A stretch of DNA of 64,000 nt from Coniosporium tulheliwenetii. Taxonomy: Eukaryota; Ascomycota; Dothideomycetes. The stretch is from assembly GCA_030247845.1 (NCBI GenBank), contig JAPDRP010000002.1, positions 868,001-932,000 of the forward strand, given 5' to 3'. The position numbers were made by a program, and so were the translations under genes. Below, in pieces: positions 1 to 11,139 of the stretch (position 1 is the stretch's first letter; each line of letters starts with the position of its first letter). The notes beneath the pieces are model-generated. The model saw only the letters and a program-made list of their open reading frames with translations. It did no database searches and was not told the DNA's origin.

Positions 1-1713
1 CGCTTGATGTAGTCGGTTGCAACGTCCAGGTTGTTTATCAGGACCAGGAAAGCTAGGACGAGGTTCTCGGGCGGTAGGGTGCCTTGGATGGCGGCTTTGG
101 GGTAGCTCTCGTCCCGCATTTTGCGCTGGATCATGCCGATGAAATCCGAGCTCAGGACGCGAGAGACGGTTGGGAGGACATTGGAGATGACGTTGCGCTG
201 AGAGGTGGCGAGGGAGCGCTGCAAGATTTGGTTTACAATGTACATTACATCGTCGACCGCAGAGGTGATGAACGGGGGATTAGCGCCTAGGGGTTTGTTG
301 GGGTTGAGGGTTAGATCGGAAGGGGACTCGTCAAGCTGGAAAGCTTTCTCGACGGACCGCCGGAAAAAGAAGGTCGTCATTACATTGAAGGGCTCGATGA
401 GTGCCTTGGCGATCTTTTTGGAAAGATTGCTGTTTGCTAGGAATCGAGGCATTGATAGCACAGTGCTCTCCGCAGACTCCACATCGGGTTTCTAACAACC
501 GGATCAGTAAAGAGACAAGGAGCAGAGCAATGCATACTGACAGCTTTTGAAGCGATGAATCTGCCATACAAGGCCCATCGCCCAAGCATGACAGCAGCTT
601 CGCCCAGTAAGCCGTCGACTTCCTTCATATCAACCCCTTCATCCTCGCTCGAGCGTCCGGCTGCGCCACTGTCTCTTTTGACAGGTGAGCCAGACCGCGG
701 AGTACCTGCAGATGGCTTCTGAGCAGGCAAGAAGCTCTGAACGAGAAAGGAAAAGGCGTAAGATCTTATATCAGTAAGCTTCCGGTCAATGACACGCTCG
801 TCCTGCCATGTATCCAAGATGATGCCACCCTGCACATCTGCCTCGTTTTGAAGGCGCTCAATGACTCGTGTCATGGCGCCGCTTCCGTAGTGCTGCTCGA
901 CCAAAGGTTGGTGGCTATCCACAATCTGGGCGATATGTTCGAATAGCTTTGTGAGGGCATTGGCGTAGAAGAAGCCGTCTTTACGGCCAGCACCTGAGTT
1001 GAGGTTCGTCCTCGCTCTTGAAGCCACGCCTTGACAAACATAGCGTCCGTAAGCGTCAAGACCTACGTCTGTCCGGCCGATCAGAGGAAAGAGTTTGAAG
1101 AAGCGGGTGACCCTGCCCCCATCACCATCCTTGGCGGCTTTCTCGAATTCTCGTAGGAACAGAGCGCAGAGAGACTCGGCAGCAGCGTTCAGCGTCACCC
1201 TTGGAGGGTCGGGAATTTCGGCTGTAGGCACAATCTCTTCCGCAAAGCTGCCATCGATGACTTCGGCGGGGATTTTCGAAGCTCGACTGAGATACCCGGC
1301 GGCGGTTTCCCAGTCCTGGTGCGCTCCCATGGCTTCATGGACGCCTAACACGCATGCTTTGAGCTCCGCCACCTGCTCCACTACCTCCAATGTTGCCTTG
1401 ACATTTGACTGTTCGTTGTCCAGACGCTTCACGGCACTGGAGATGCGGTTCGCGGTTGAGGCAGCATCCGAGAGGGTTCCGCTGCTGATGTTCCGGGCGT
1501 TGACAACCTGTGATCCTAGGCTCGCGCGCAGCAGATCAAGGCGGCCGAGCTCGCGTGAGAGATCTTTTGAGAGGCTATGAGGGCATCGAGGCGAGCTGTT
1601 ACGGAGGCTTCCTGGCGGCTGAGGTGGGCGAGCGTAGCCTGGATCTCGGCGACGGAACTTGCTCTATACACATCATAGCTATGCTGGTCGTCGCCGTTTG
1701 TGGTCTCGTTCAT
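1..1713 (-). CDS. COG4: Conserved oligomeric Golgi complex subunit 4 (C-terminus beyond window)
   Basis: Subunit of the COG tether, which holds retrograde vesicles at the Golgi. The protein starts at 1713 (MNETTNGDDQ) and runs off the left edge. Family-typical stretches are QVVNARNIS, FFKLFPLIG, the COG4 motif ADVQGGIILDTW and a C-terminal FLANSNLSKKIAKALIEPFN block. An intron lies at 492-541 (donor GTCAGT, acceptor TTAG, phase 0). The frame breaks at 1565-1568, where the coding strand has AAAA: the 5' frame ends in a stop about 50 nt further on, while one more A reads straight into DLSRELGRLDLLR in the downstream frame. This looks like a missing base, not decay, because conservation continues on both sides. 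The gene is divergent from the NIPA-like gene across about 730 bp. Family identity is firm; the exact start is less so. Confidence 0.93.
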
Positions 1714-2442
1714 GGTATTCTGCGAAGAGCCATGGCCATTTGTTCGTTGCCGTAGGAGACGGGTTGAAGCTCAAGCGAAACGGCTAATCCTCGTTGTAGA
1801 CCAAGATTCAACAAGCTCTCAAACATTCTCCTACATTTTCTCTCCGTTCCTGAATTCAAATACCTAAAGTCACCTCTCCAGCCAGTTGACGTTGACCTAT
1901 TTCGCCCAATCGCAGAGTCAAAAAAAACCTCCCCGCTGTCAAAATCCCCGGCTCCACGGGCGAGAAACCGCCACGCCCGCCAGCACCAAACCCCCTGGAC
2001 CCTGACGTTACTTATACCAAAATAACAACCTGGACACGCGTTGCCGCAAAATTGGATAAACGCAGCGCACGCCTTTGATACCTACTATCGACTTCCCTTC
2101 GTTACGGCCGTCCTCCTTGGGTGGGATTTTCGCTGCCCTTCAGCTGCGGAGACAAATTTGCGCCTGCGGGTGGGATATCCACGCAACCTCAGCCGCTCTC
2201 TTCAGCTCTGCGCAACCGCCCTTATAGAGCCGGCGCACCACATTATCTTGCCCACACCCGAACGATACTACGCTGATCTCATGCCGCCGCCACGATTAAG
2301 ACTTCGATAACCCGCTGTCCTCACTTTCGCTTCTCTATACATATTATTCGCTCGGGAACGTTGGTTAGCTTGGCCTGAAGCAACCGCTCGCTGGTACTAG
2401 AGAAGAAGATTAGACCGCCTGATTGCCGCTATTTGGCCCACG
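1714..2442. promoter_or_regulatory. Divergent intergenic region between COG4 and the NIPA-like gene
   Basis: No conserved coding signal. Both flanking genes start at its edges and point outward, so it must hold both promoters. A short open frame at 2041-2310 has no recognisable protein character. No specific regulatory motif could be assigned. Confidence 0.5.
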
Positions 2443-4627
2443 ATGGACAGCACAGGCGAACTCCTCGTCCTCGCGCACGACTTTTACGCACGCCAGGCCG
2501 CAAACTCCACGGAAACCGGTGCCTCAGAAAGTAATGAAAGACCTCCTGTATACAAAGTGGTAGGGCTCATATTGGCGATACTGTCTGGGCTGTTCATAGG
2601 AGTATCCTTCGTTATGAAGAAGGTGGGGCTCCTTAAGGCCAACGTCAAATACCAAGAGGAGGCAGGAGAAGGCTATGGATACCTTAAGAACGGCTGGTGG
2701 TGGGGCGGCATGACGCTGATGATTATCGGCGAGGTCTGCAACTTTGTGGCATATGCCTTCGTGGATGCCATCCTGGTTACGCCGCTAGGCGCCTTATCGG
2801 TCGTCGTCACTACAATCCTTTCAGCCATCTTCCTAAAGGAGCGCCTCAGCTTTGTCGGCAAGGTTGGCTGCTTTAATTGTATCATTGGATCCGTGGTTAT
2901 TGTCATCAACGCTCCTGAACAGTCGGCAGTGAGCAAGATCCAGGACATGAAGAAGCTCGTGCTCTCTCCAGGCTTCCTCAGCTATGCGGGGATTATTATC
3001 GTTGCTTGCACCTTCCTTGCTCTCTGGGCTGGCCCTAGATATGGAAAGAAGAGCATGCTGGTCTATCTCAGTATCTGCAGTCTTATCGGGGGCTTAAGTG
3101 TGGTAGCAACACAAGGCCTAGGTGCGGCGATCGTGACGCAGATAGGCGGCGAAGCGCAGTTCAACCAGTGGTTCCTGTATTTACTCTTGGTTTTCGTCAT
3201 CGCCACGCTACTGACAGAAATCATCTATCTTAATGTGAGTATATGCGAATGGTCTGCCAGAGCAACTGCTAACAGCTGCGTCCGTAGAAAGCGCTCAACC
3301 TCTTTAACGCTGCGCTTGTCACGCCGACCTATTATGTCTTCTTCACCAGCTCGACGATTGTAACCTCAGCAATCCTTTTTCGAGGCTTTAAAGGAACCCC
3401 TGCCACTATTTCTACGGTCATCATGGGCTTCCTGCAGATCTGTGCAGGAGTGATCCTGCTACAGCTATCAAAATCAGCAAAGGACGTGCCTGATGCCGCA
3501 GTCTTTAAGGGTGATCTCGACCAAGTCCGGACTGTCGCGGAACAGAAGGAGCCAGAGTACGAGCCTAAAGCGGACTCGATACGTGCCGGTGGAGCCCTGC
3601 TTCGTTCCATGTCGAACATGAGGCAAAGAAAAGAAGCAGAAGATGCTAAAAGAATTCATGAAGAACGCATGGCGCCTATTGGCGAGAACGAGCAAGTAGA
3701 GTTTGATGGCCTGCGCCGACGCAAGACCGTCCTTGAACCTGGGCAAGCACCTCTCCAGCGCCGGAAGACTCTCCACCCTCCTCTAGGCATGTCCGAGTTT
3801 CCAGACGACGACACCCAATCCACAGTATCCGACGACATCCACCCCGGCTTCTTCACCCGCCTCAGCCATCGCCGACGCCGCCAGCAGCAACAGTCTCAAT
3901 CGCCCCCTCCACCCATGCCTCTCAGCAGCCTCCACGTCTCCAAAACTAGCAGCCCCCACCCTCCTCTCTGGACGGAACCTCAAGCCCCGCGCCCCACGTA
4001 TACGGCCTCCCGCCCGGCCTCCAACACAACCCACCAGAAGACACAGCCTACCACCCCCTCGGCAATCCACTGGGACCCCTCCGTAGCCTCCGACCCGGAC
4101 CGGCCCCGATCGCGCGACCGGCTCGGCCCCCCAAACCGCCGCCGCACACCGCGAAGCGGCAGTTCAGCTTCCAGAACGTCTTCAGCCGGTCGCACAAGCG
4201 CGAGGCGTCGGATGGCGCGGAGAGCAGCGCTGGCCGGCCGGTCTCAAGAGGCGCGCTCAGCTTCACGAGCAGGAAGAGCGGGAAGGAACTTGCGCCGCCG
4301 GATCGGGCGACTGAGGAGGAGAGGCTGGGGCTTGTGAAGGGGGATTCGCAGAATTTGCTCGCCTTGCCGGAGTATAATTCCCCGCCGGAGTCGTCGGATA
4401 CCGAGGAGGATTGGCAGGTTATGGGGGCTGGGGGGTCGAGGGTGGCGAGTCCGCCGGCGATGGGGGTGAGCGGTGCGCCGCTGCCGCAACCGGTGGCTTT
4501 TGAGCCCATGAGGGGAGCGAGGCGGGTGGACTCTGATGATGATACTGATGATGAACGCCGCGATGAGGTGATGAGGGACAAATACGATGAGAGCAGGTCT
4601 GATAGGAGCGGTGGGGCGTTCATGTAG
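2443..4627 (+). CDS. NIPA-like magnesium transporter (DUF803 family)
   Basis: Membrane Mg2+ transporter of the NIPA family. After a short N-terminus, hydrophobic helices follow one another from about residue 40 (VVGLILAILSGLFIGVSFVM) to about residue 330. They include the family block DAILVTPLGALSVVVTTILS and, after the intron, ALVTPTYYVFFTSSTIVTSA. An intron lies at 3235-3287 (GTGAGT...CGTAG, phase 0). The long hydrophilic cytosolic tail is rich in Ser, Pro and Arg. Its frame breaks in or near the C run at 3953-3957. With one extra C the frame reads VYGLPPGLQHNPPEDTAYHP and KRQFSFQNVF and ends at 4627; the unshifted frame gives low-complexity Arg-rich sequence and stops at 4337. I therefore place the end at 4627 with a one-base deletion. 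A second Mg2+ transporter gene follows on the same strand. Confidence 0.85.
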
Positions 4628-5405
4628 GTATTCGCTTAGTGGTTTTTGGACTGGTTGCATGGCAGGCGTGTAATGGTTGTTTGGGTCAAGTCCAGTGCTG
4701 TGTTGTATATAGTAGATATCCTTCCTAGTGGATACATGAACGACAGCAAGTATATCTGCCGGCTGCTCGAGGCTCTGTTCTGTCTGCGCGCTCCTCATGG
4801 TCCTTTTGCTACGTACCTAACTCTGCGGAAAAGACGTGAGACCACTCAGATGCCCTTGGCTGCTGTATCTCACATGTCATGGTATGCGCTGTTACTGCTA
4901 GTCCCCGAAGCCTCGACCATTTTGTTGGATCTAGGTCTGCATCTTTGAGCGCCTTAGTCGGCGTAGATCAGCCAGCCAAAGATGATCTCCGGAGCTCACG
5001 CGAGCAACGTTGCATGCCGTCATGCATCACCGTTTGTGCTCCGTTACGCCACAGGCGGAGGGAGAGCTCAGCACTCTCAGGTACCGACGGAAGCGCCCGC
5101 TCATCTGGCCCTTTTGCGCCTCAGCATGCCTTAACAAACTCTCTATTGTATGTATTTCTGGTGTGAGAACTGAAGATTTACCCCTCGTGCCTTGGAGAAT
5201 GGGAGAACGGGAGACTGGTCGAGCCCGCGCCCCACCGGACTTCTTTCGCTACCGTCGAATCACGAAGCTTCATTCCGGAAATCCCACCTGCACCACACGA
5301 GCCGCATTCATCACCTCCGCTTCAACGATCCCTCTCCGGATCTCCTCGCTTCACAACTAGCTTTGCTTCTCTTCACAGCTCACATCGCACGCTCGACGTC
5401 GCTCA
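4628..5405. other. Intergenic, tandem Mg2+ transporter genes
   Basis: 3' region of the NIPA-like gene and 5' region of the CorA-like gene. No conserved reading frame was recognised. An in-frame ATG at 5192 could give an alternative, longer N-terminus for the CorA-like gene. Confidence 0.4.
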
Positions 5406-8193
5406 ATGGCTTCGATCACTGGCCGCAGAGGGAGTCCTCCACCCAGAGCTCCAATCCCGCCCAAGCTCGCTTTGCGCAGTCGTCACCGGCGAATGACGAC
5501 CCTGCGCAAGGCTCTCAAGATGCTGATAAGCCCAAGAAGAAGAAGCACAGAGCCGGAAAGAAACACCGTCGCAACCGCCGCCAGTCCTTTGCCGTTCCCT
5601 CGGAGGATCAGACGGACAACGGAGACGCAGATGAGGGCAGGCCGAGCTTGGTGGAGGCTCGCCAGCCGAGTGACCACCGCCAAAGCTTCTACAGGCTAGG
5701 ACAGGCGAACCGCAGCAACACTAGTCTCGAGAGCGAGGCTTTGCTGGATCATCGGTAGGTTGTCGCACGCAACGCCCTCAACAGTGATCCTGCAAACTGG
5801 ACTGACACAATATGCGTCTCGTGGTAGTAACCATAGCCCTCTTCAAGCCCGACGACAGAGCATCCATCCAGGCCCCTTCCAGCCCCCGGGCGGTCAGCAG
5901 TACAAGCATCGTCAATCGAACGTCTTCGGCGCGAGCAGGTCGAAGCTGTCAAAGATACAGAAGTCATCCGATCGTGAGAGCGAAGAGGAGGGCAATACCG
6001 ACGATCGCACACCGCTCATTCCACCCGCCCAACAAAGCAGCCCTGCATCTCGCAGTAGAGGATACGGAGGCTTTCTTGGCCCATCGAGCGGTGGTCAGCG
6101 CTCTCGTCGCAGATCGACCGACTCCGGTCACTCGCATCGCAGCCGGGACAAGAGGACTATCTTCGACCCACCAGAACCGCCCAGAGAAAGCTTTCCTGAA
6201 TACGATGTCAATAATCCGCCATCGGTGCCTGTCAGTCCGAGGATGGGGCCGGAGATGCCATACGAGGATGTCATGCTCATAGGAGAGTTGGAACGGGAAA
6301 CGTCCCGCGAGAGCCGTGGATCGCGGCTGTTGTCAGGAGATGCGCTCATCGATATCGACGGAGATGGCAGCGAAGCATCACCCAAGAGCAAACCGGACGA
6401 TATGAGGAGGCGCATGACTATGAGTGCTGAAGATGACGTGTGCTTTCCTCAAGACGTCATGTCCGAGACAGCCCATGATGACGATGAAACGCACGAGGAA
6501 CCTCGTCGACGATCGCGCCACAGCAGGCGCAGAAGGTGGCCCGAACTCTCAGTGCTGGAGGACTACGCTCGCCAGGAGCAGAAAGAACGAACAATGGAAG
6601 GTCTCCGAGCAAGGAAGGTCAGCGAGCCGTTGATGGTCGGCGGGCGCTTGCGCCCACAGAAGCGACTCTGGCATCGTGAGGACGACGATGCTCCCTATAG
6701 GTTCACGTATTTCAATGAGGAATTCGAGAGCACGATTCACAGCCAGACCATCTCGGAGCTAGTACAACCAGGGCAGACGTTCCGAGACCTTTTCTTGCCG
6801 GATCCTCCTCTGCTTGAGGATGAGAGCTCGTCTGATGAGGACGACGAGTCGCACCCACAGCCCACGCAACACCACATGCCTCCATCAGATCGCAAGACTG
6901 ATACACCCAACAACGGTGCATCTGGCAGTGCATCCCGACAACCCTCCATGCTTAGTGTGCGCGATCACAAGCCGCAGCATCATCCGTCGTCAGGCGAGCA
7001 AACAGGCTCTAATAGCCCTGGGGGATCACGCACTCCAAAGGGGCAACGACAGAAGCGCTATGGCCCGCGCCCTGTGTTCTGGCTTGACGTACTCTCGCCC
7101 ACCGATACCGAGATGCGTGTAATCTCCAAGGCCTTTGGTATCCACGCCCTAACAGCCGAAGACATCATGATGCAAGAAGCGCGCGAGAAAGTCGAGCTTT
7201 TCAAGAACTACTACTTTGTCAACTACCGTACCTTCGAGCAAGATACCAACTCGGAGAACTTCCTCGATCCGGTAAATATGTACGTCGTCGTTTTCGGCGA
7301 GGGCGTAATAAGCTTCCACTTCAGCATGACGCCCCATCCGGCCAATGTCCGGCGACGTATTCGACAGCTCAGCGACTACCTGATCCTGAGCAGCGACTGG
7401 ATCTCGTACGCCATCATCGACGACATCACGGACGTCTACGCGCCGCTCATCGAGCGCATCGAGGACGAAGTCGACGAGATCGACGACGCGATCCTTGGGC
7501 TGCACTCTCTGGAAGAGAACTCCGATAATGCGGCCAAGAAGACAGCCAGGCCCACGGAAATCGAGTACGAGAAGCAGTCCGAGGCTGGAGACGTGTCCAG
7601 TGGCGACTCTGGCGGCGATATGCTGCGTCGGGTGGGCGAGTGCCGCAAGAAGGTGATGAGTCTGTACAGGCTGCTGGGCAACAAGGCGGATGTGATTAAG
7701 GGCTTCGCGAAGAGGTGCAACGAGCAGTGGGAGGTTGCCCCCAGGAGCGAGATCGGGCTGTATTTGGGAGATATCCAGGACCACATCGTCACGATGACGG
7801 CGAATCTGAGTCACTATGAGAAGTGAGTATAGCCTTTCCCATCTGCGTCCCTTTCCCTGTCATTGATCGCGTGTATCGTCGCACGTCGTTCTCCAAATGC
7901 TGACAAGCAACCCCACCAGTCTCCTAAGCCGCGCTCACTCCAACTACCTGGCTCAAATCAATATCCGCATGAACGAGCGCCAGGAGCAGACCGCCGACGT
8001 CCTCGGCAAGCTTACCGTCCTGGGTACCATTGTCCTGCCTATGAATATCGTTACGGGCATGTGGGGCATGAACGTCATGGTACCGGGCCAGGAGGTTCAC
8101 AATCTATGGTGGTTCTCGGGCATAACGACTGGTCTGCTCATCTTTGGACTGACGAGCTATTTTATCGCTAAGAGGGTTTATGGGATCGTGTAG
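5406..8193 (+). CDS. CorA-type Mg2+ transporter, Mnr2/Alr-like
   Basis: CorA-superfamily metal transporter; the long hydrophilic N-terminus resembles the fungal vacuolar Mnr2/ALR branch. Introns are 5755-5827 (GTAGGT...GTAG) and 7823-7919 (GTGAGT...CCAG), both phase 2. The soluble domain carries PVFWLDVLSPTDTEM and HALTAEDIMMQEAREK. Two C-terminal helices follow, with the signature Gly-Met-Asn in MWGMNV between them (GKLTVLGTIVLPMNIVTGM, then FSGITTGLLIFGLTSYFIA). The start at 5406 (context tcaATGGCT) requires one extra G in the run 5430-5432, giving MASITGRRGESSTQSS. Without it, an upstream ATG at 5192 is in the downstream frame. Total exon length is one base short of a multiple of three, as expected for one deletion. 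The transporter assignment is strong; the N-terminus is less certain. Confidence 0.88.
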
Positions 8194-8715
8194 AAGAGGT
8201 GAGAAGGTTGGTGAACTGATGGGCGATGCAAGAGAAAGAGTAGTGGGGGTTAAGAGAAACATAAGACAGGATTTACGGGAAATGTATAAATTGGGTTGGG
8301 ATGTCCATTGCTGGCGTCTCGCAGCTGACTATGGGTGTCCAGCCTTGGGAAAAGGGATCTTCAGGAACCAGCGCATCACACTAGGATTTCCACTTTTACT
8401 TAGGGATCTCGCGCCGCTTTAATTTGTACAATCAACCCTGAAAAGCTTTATCCATAGCATAGGTATCGATTACGCGCAAGAAAATACTAAAAGGTTCCAG
8501 ACCCAAGCCGACTAAGGATGTCCTGCACAGCCCAGATTCGCAAACGCCCCCAATCCAACCCTCAGCATGTCGCAAAGCTTCCGCAGAAGCCATCCCAACC
8601 AGCCCATATCGTCCCTTCGTCCCATTCCAGTCACATCCAGCCTCACCCAAGGCCCACACCTCCCTCACCATCTCCTCGTCCACCTCGCCCGCATCCTCCA
8701 CCCATTACCAGGGCC
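8194..8715. other. Intergenic between convergent genes
   Basis: Lies between the 3' ends of the CorA-like gene (plus strand) and the small membrane-protein gene (minus strand). No coding or repeat structure recognised. Confidence 0.4.
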
Positions 8716-9023
8716 TCAATACTTCTCCTCCCCCAACAACCCCCTCGCCCTCAGCCCCTCGATACGCTCCTGTTCCTTCTTGGCCTCCCGCTTTAGATTC
8801 ATGGTCCACCAGAGGTAAAACAACGCCGCGCCTATAACCATCGCATTAATCTCCGTCGCTCAATCTGTAACAGCCTGCCGAGACCAACCGATAACCATCG
8901 CCCCTATCCCCCCACACATGACTCCGATCTCGTGCCCGATCGAGGGCGGAGGCACGTACGCAGCTGGGTCGGCGGCGCCGCCTCCGCCGCCGGCGCGGGG
9001 GAGAGGATGTGGTGTTGTGCCAT
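8716..9023 (-). CDS. Small single-pass membrane protein, family not recognised
   Basis: Inferred two-exon gene of about 83 residues, starting at 9023 (MAQHHILSPAPAAEAA). An intron at 8832-8888 (57 nt, GTTGGT...TATAG) removes an in-frame TGA. Joining the exons gives PPPSIGHEIGVMCGG, then one hydrophobic helix ending in GAALFYLWW, then a charged tail (NLKREAKKEQERIEGLRARG). The start frame and the helix frame differ by one base inside the GCC-rich stretch about 8970-8985, and exon length is one base short of a multiple of three, so one base appears to be missing. The layout resembles small organelle-membrane proteins, but I cannot name it. The gene could be wrong; the evidence is splice fit plus protein-like composition. 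Confidence 0.45.
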
Positions 9024-9956
9024 GCTTGGTTTATCTCGTAGTCTGTGAGGCGGAGGGTGGGCGCAACTGGGGGAGTTGCGCCGAGGGGCAGACGGTTCTG
9101 GCGCAAGGATGCGGGGAGGTGTTTGGCAGCGGGGGTGAGGTGGGTTGGAGAGGGCGCTGGACGTGCGAGGGAGTTCTATTGTTTATCGCAAGCGCAATAG
9201 ACTATGTGAAGCGGCTAGAATGTTAGTATTACGACGGGAGCTATCTGGGGAGACGGGAGGCTGGCCCACATCTGGGGAGCTTGCGACCCCGGCTGGTGAT
9301 AGACGTCAGCCAAGAAGGCGGAGCAAAGTGAGCCTCGCGGGACGCACGACCGGGGCACAGCCGGGATGCAGGGTCCCACAAGGCTTGATTTGTCTTGGCG
9401 ATGGACCGTGCGATGCGAACTGACGATTGGAAATGTGCAGAGAAATGTGTTCTGGTCAAGGCACAGCGGGAGGGCTGTGTGAGTTGTTACTCGACTAATG
9501 TTGGTTTTAACTGAGTAGGTGGAGGAAGACGACTGCGCAAAGAGGTATCGCGGATCAGCAGAAGGCAGTTGAAGCAATTGTATAGACCTCAGACGGCGAG
9601 AAAACAATATTTGATATCCCTTCTCGAGACTATCTTACTGCTCTACAAGTCTTCAAAGACCCTTCCTCTGCTGCCCGTGTTTGAAGGAAGCCTTACCAAG
9701 GCCCTTCTTTCCCATCGCACCATCTGATCAAGATACCCCAGAACGACGGTGCGCCCTCAGTCTTCGTCCATTCGGTGCCATATTCTTTTACGCTCAGGAT
9801 GATGTATTCGAGCTCCCCCGACGGTCCACCGCCGGAGTCTCCAACTCTAAGCAGCCGACTGGGAGCAACTTGTTGTGCCGGTGCCGGCGAAGCCTGTACG
9901 GTGGTCATTATAGCCATAGACGTGCCGGTGGACCCAGCACTGTACCCGCCCCTTGT
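9024..9956. other. Intergenic
   Basis: No recognisable gene. Short open frames on both strands have arbitrary composition. It would hold the upstream region of the small membrane-protein gene and the 3' end of the TLS1-like gene. Confidence 0.4.
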
Positions 9957-11139
9957 TCACTTCTTCTTTGCTGCCTTCTCCTCCTGTGCCCTCATCGCAG
10001 CTCTTGCACTTCTGCTTCCACCAAGCTTTGGACCTCTAGCCTGGACCTCCCCCTTACCAGCGGCGCCGGGAGGCTTAGGCTGTGTGCGCCTGACATTGTT
10101 ATTTCGGATTTGCTCCATGAACTCCTGTCGAAATTGCTCTGCAATGAGGTCGTCTGCAGCCTGATCATCCCCGTTCGACACCGATACTTCAGCTTCGTCG
10201 TACATATCCACTGTGAAGAGACTCATTAGATCCTGATCATGAATTTGTGAACCCTCTGCAACTCACATCTGCTCTCTTTAAGAACCTCCTCAACCAGCTG
10301 ATCCCGCTTGATATCCTCGCTGTTCCGCCGCTTCCTACCCCTCCAAGGTTTCCCGTCTCTGCCCTGCCTGATCTTCCTGCCTGTATCGGTGTCCTCAACC
10401 TCGACCGAATCACCAGTCTCCAGCTTCCTGAAAGCGGCCTCTGTCCGCGCTATATTCCGCATTGTAGCATCCGAGCCCAGGTCGATCTCGTGGAGCTTGC
10501 CCAGGCTCGCTGCTTGCTTCTGCCCAGGCGCGCCTCTGGGCAGACGGACATTATCGGCCGAGTTCGCAGCTTGCCTTGATGACTGTAGAGCGGATGCTCC
10601 CTCACGTAGTGCAGTCATCTTGGAGTCTACATAAGCCATCCTTACGCCATTAGTCTCCGCCTCGGCATGCCTTCCATCCCGAGGATGAGGACCACTCACA
10701 TGTGCTTATCCAAAACATCGACGCTCTGTCCAGTTTGCGGCGCAAAGCGACCGGCGGCAGCATCCAACACAGAGCGTTCTTGATCCACTACCACGAGCGC
10801 GTTTGACGATCGCGGAGTCTCTGAGGCGCTGCGCTGCGTTTGCGCGGTGTTAGAGAACTCAATTCCTGCTCTTCGCGCTCTGCCCATTTTGCGCCGCCGT
10901 AGGATCTCGGCGACAGAGAGATCGGCTTCTAGTGTTTCCTTAAGTGCTTGTCCTAGGGTGTCTGGTGCGGTTGAAACCACCGGTAGAGGACGCTCTTCGG
11001 CAGCTGTTGCGGCGGGGGTCGAGGTAGGTGGAACTTGCGCGCCCTCTGTCTCGTCGTCATTCAGGCGTTTACGGAATACCTTCCGGCGCTTCGAAGGGCG
11101 GAAGAGAGGTTCGGCGGTCTCGTTATCGATATTCGCCAT
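9957..11139 (-). CDS. TLS1 / C9orf78 (Hep59) family splicing-associated protein
   Basis: Nuclear protein of the Hep_59 family (human C9orf78, fission yeast Tls1), which is spliceosome-associated and, in S. pombe, affects telomere-related transcripts. Three exons: 10700-11139, 10267-10640, 9957-10210. Introns are 10641-10699 (GTGAGT...GTAAG) and 10211-10266 (GTGAGT...CACAG). Exon lengths total 1068 nt, 355 residues, with no frame break. Visible features are a basic N-terminal motif FRPSKRRKVFRKR, the family junction VLDKHMMAYVDSKM, GRKIRQGRDGKPWRGRKRRN, and a lysine-rich end. The start MANIDNETAEPL at 11139 was chosen over an in-frame ATG at 11235, because the family motif with Phe-Arg begins close to the N-terminus. 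Confidence 0.85.

Noticed and set aside
2041..2310. Open frame between COG4 and the NIPA-like gene
   Set aside because: No recognisable motif, occupies a divergent promoter, random composition.
8832..8888. In-frame TGA in the small membrane-protein gene
   Set aside because: It lies inside a well-formed 57-nt intron, so it is not evidence of a pseudogene or recoding.
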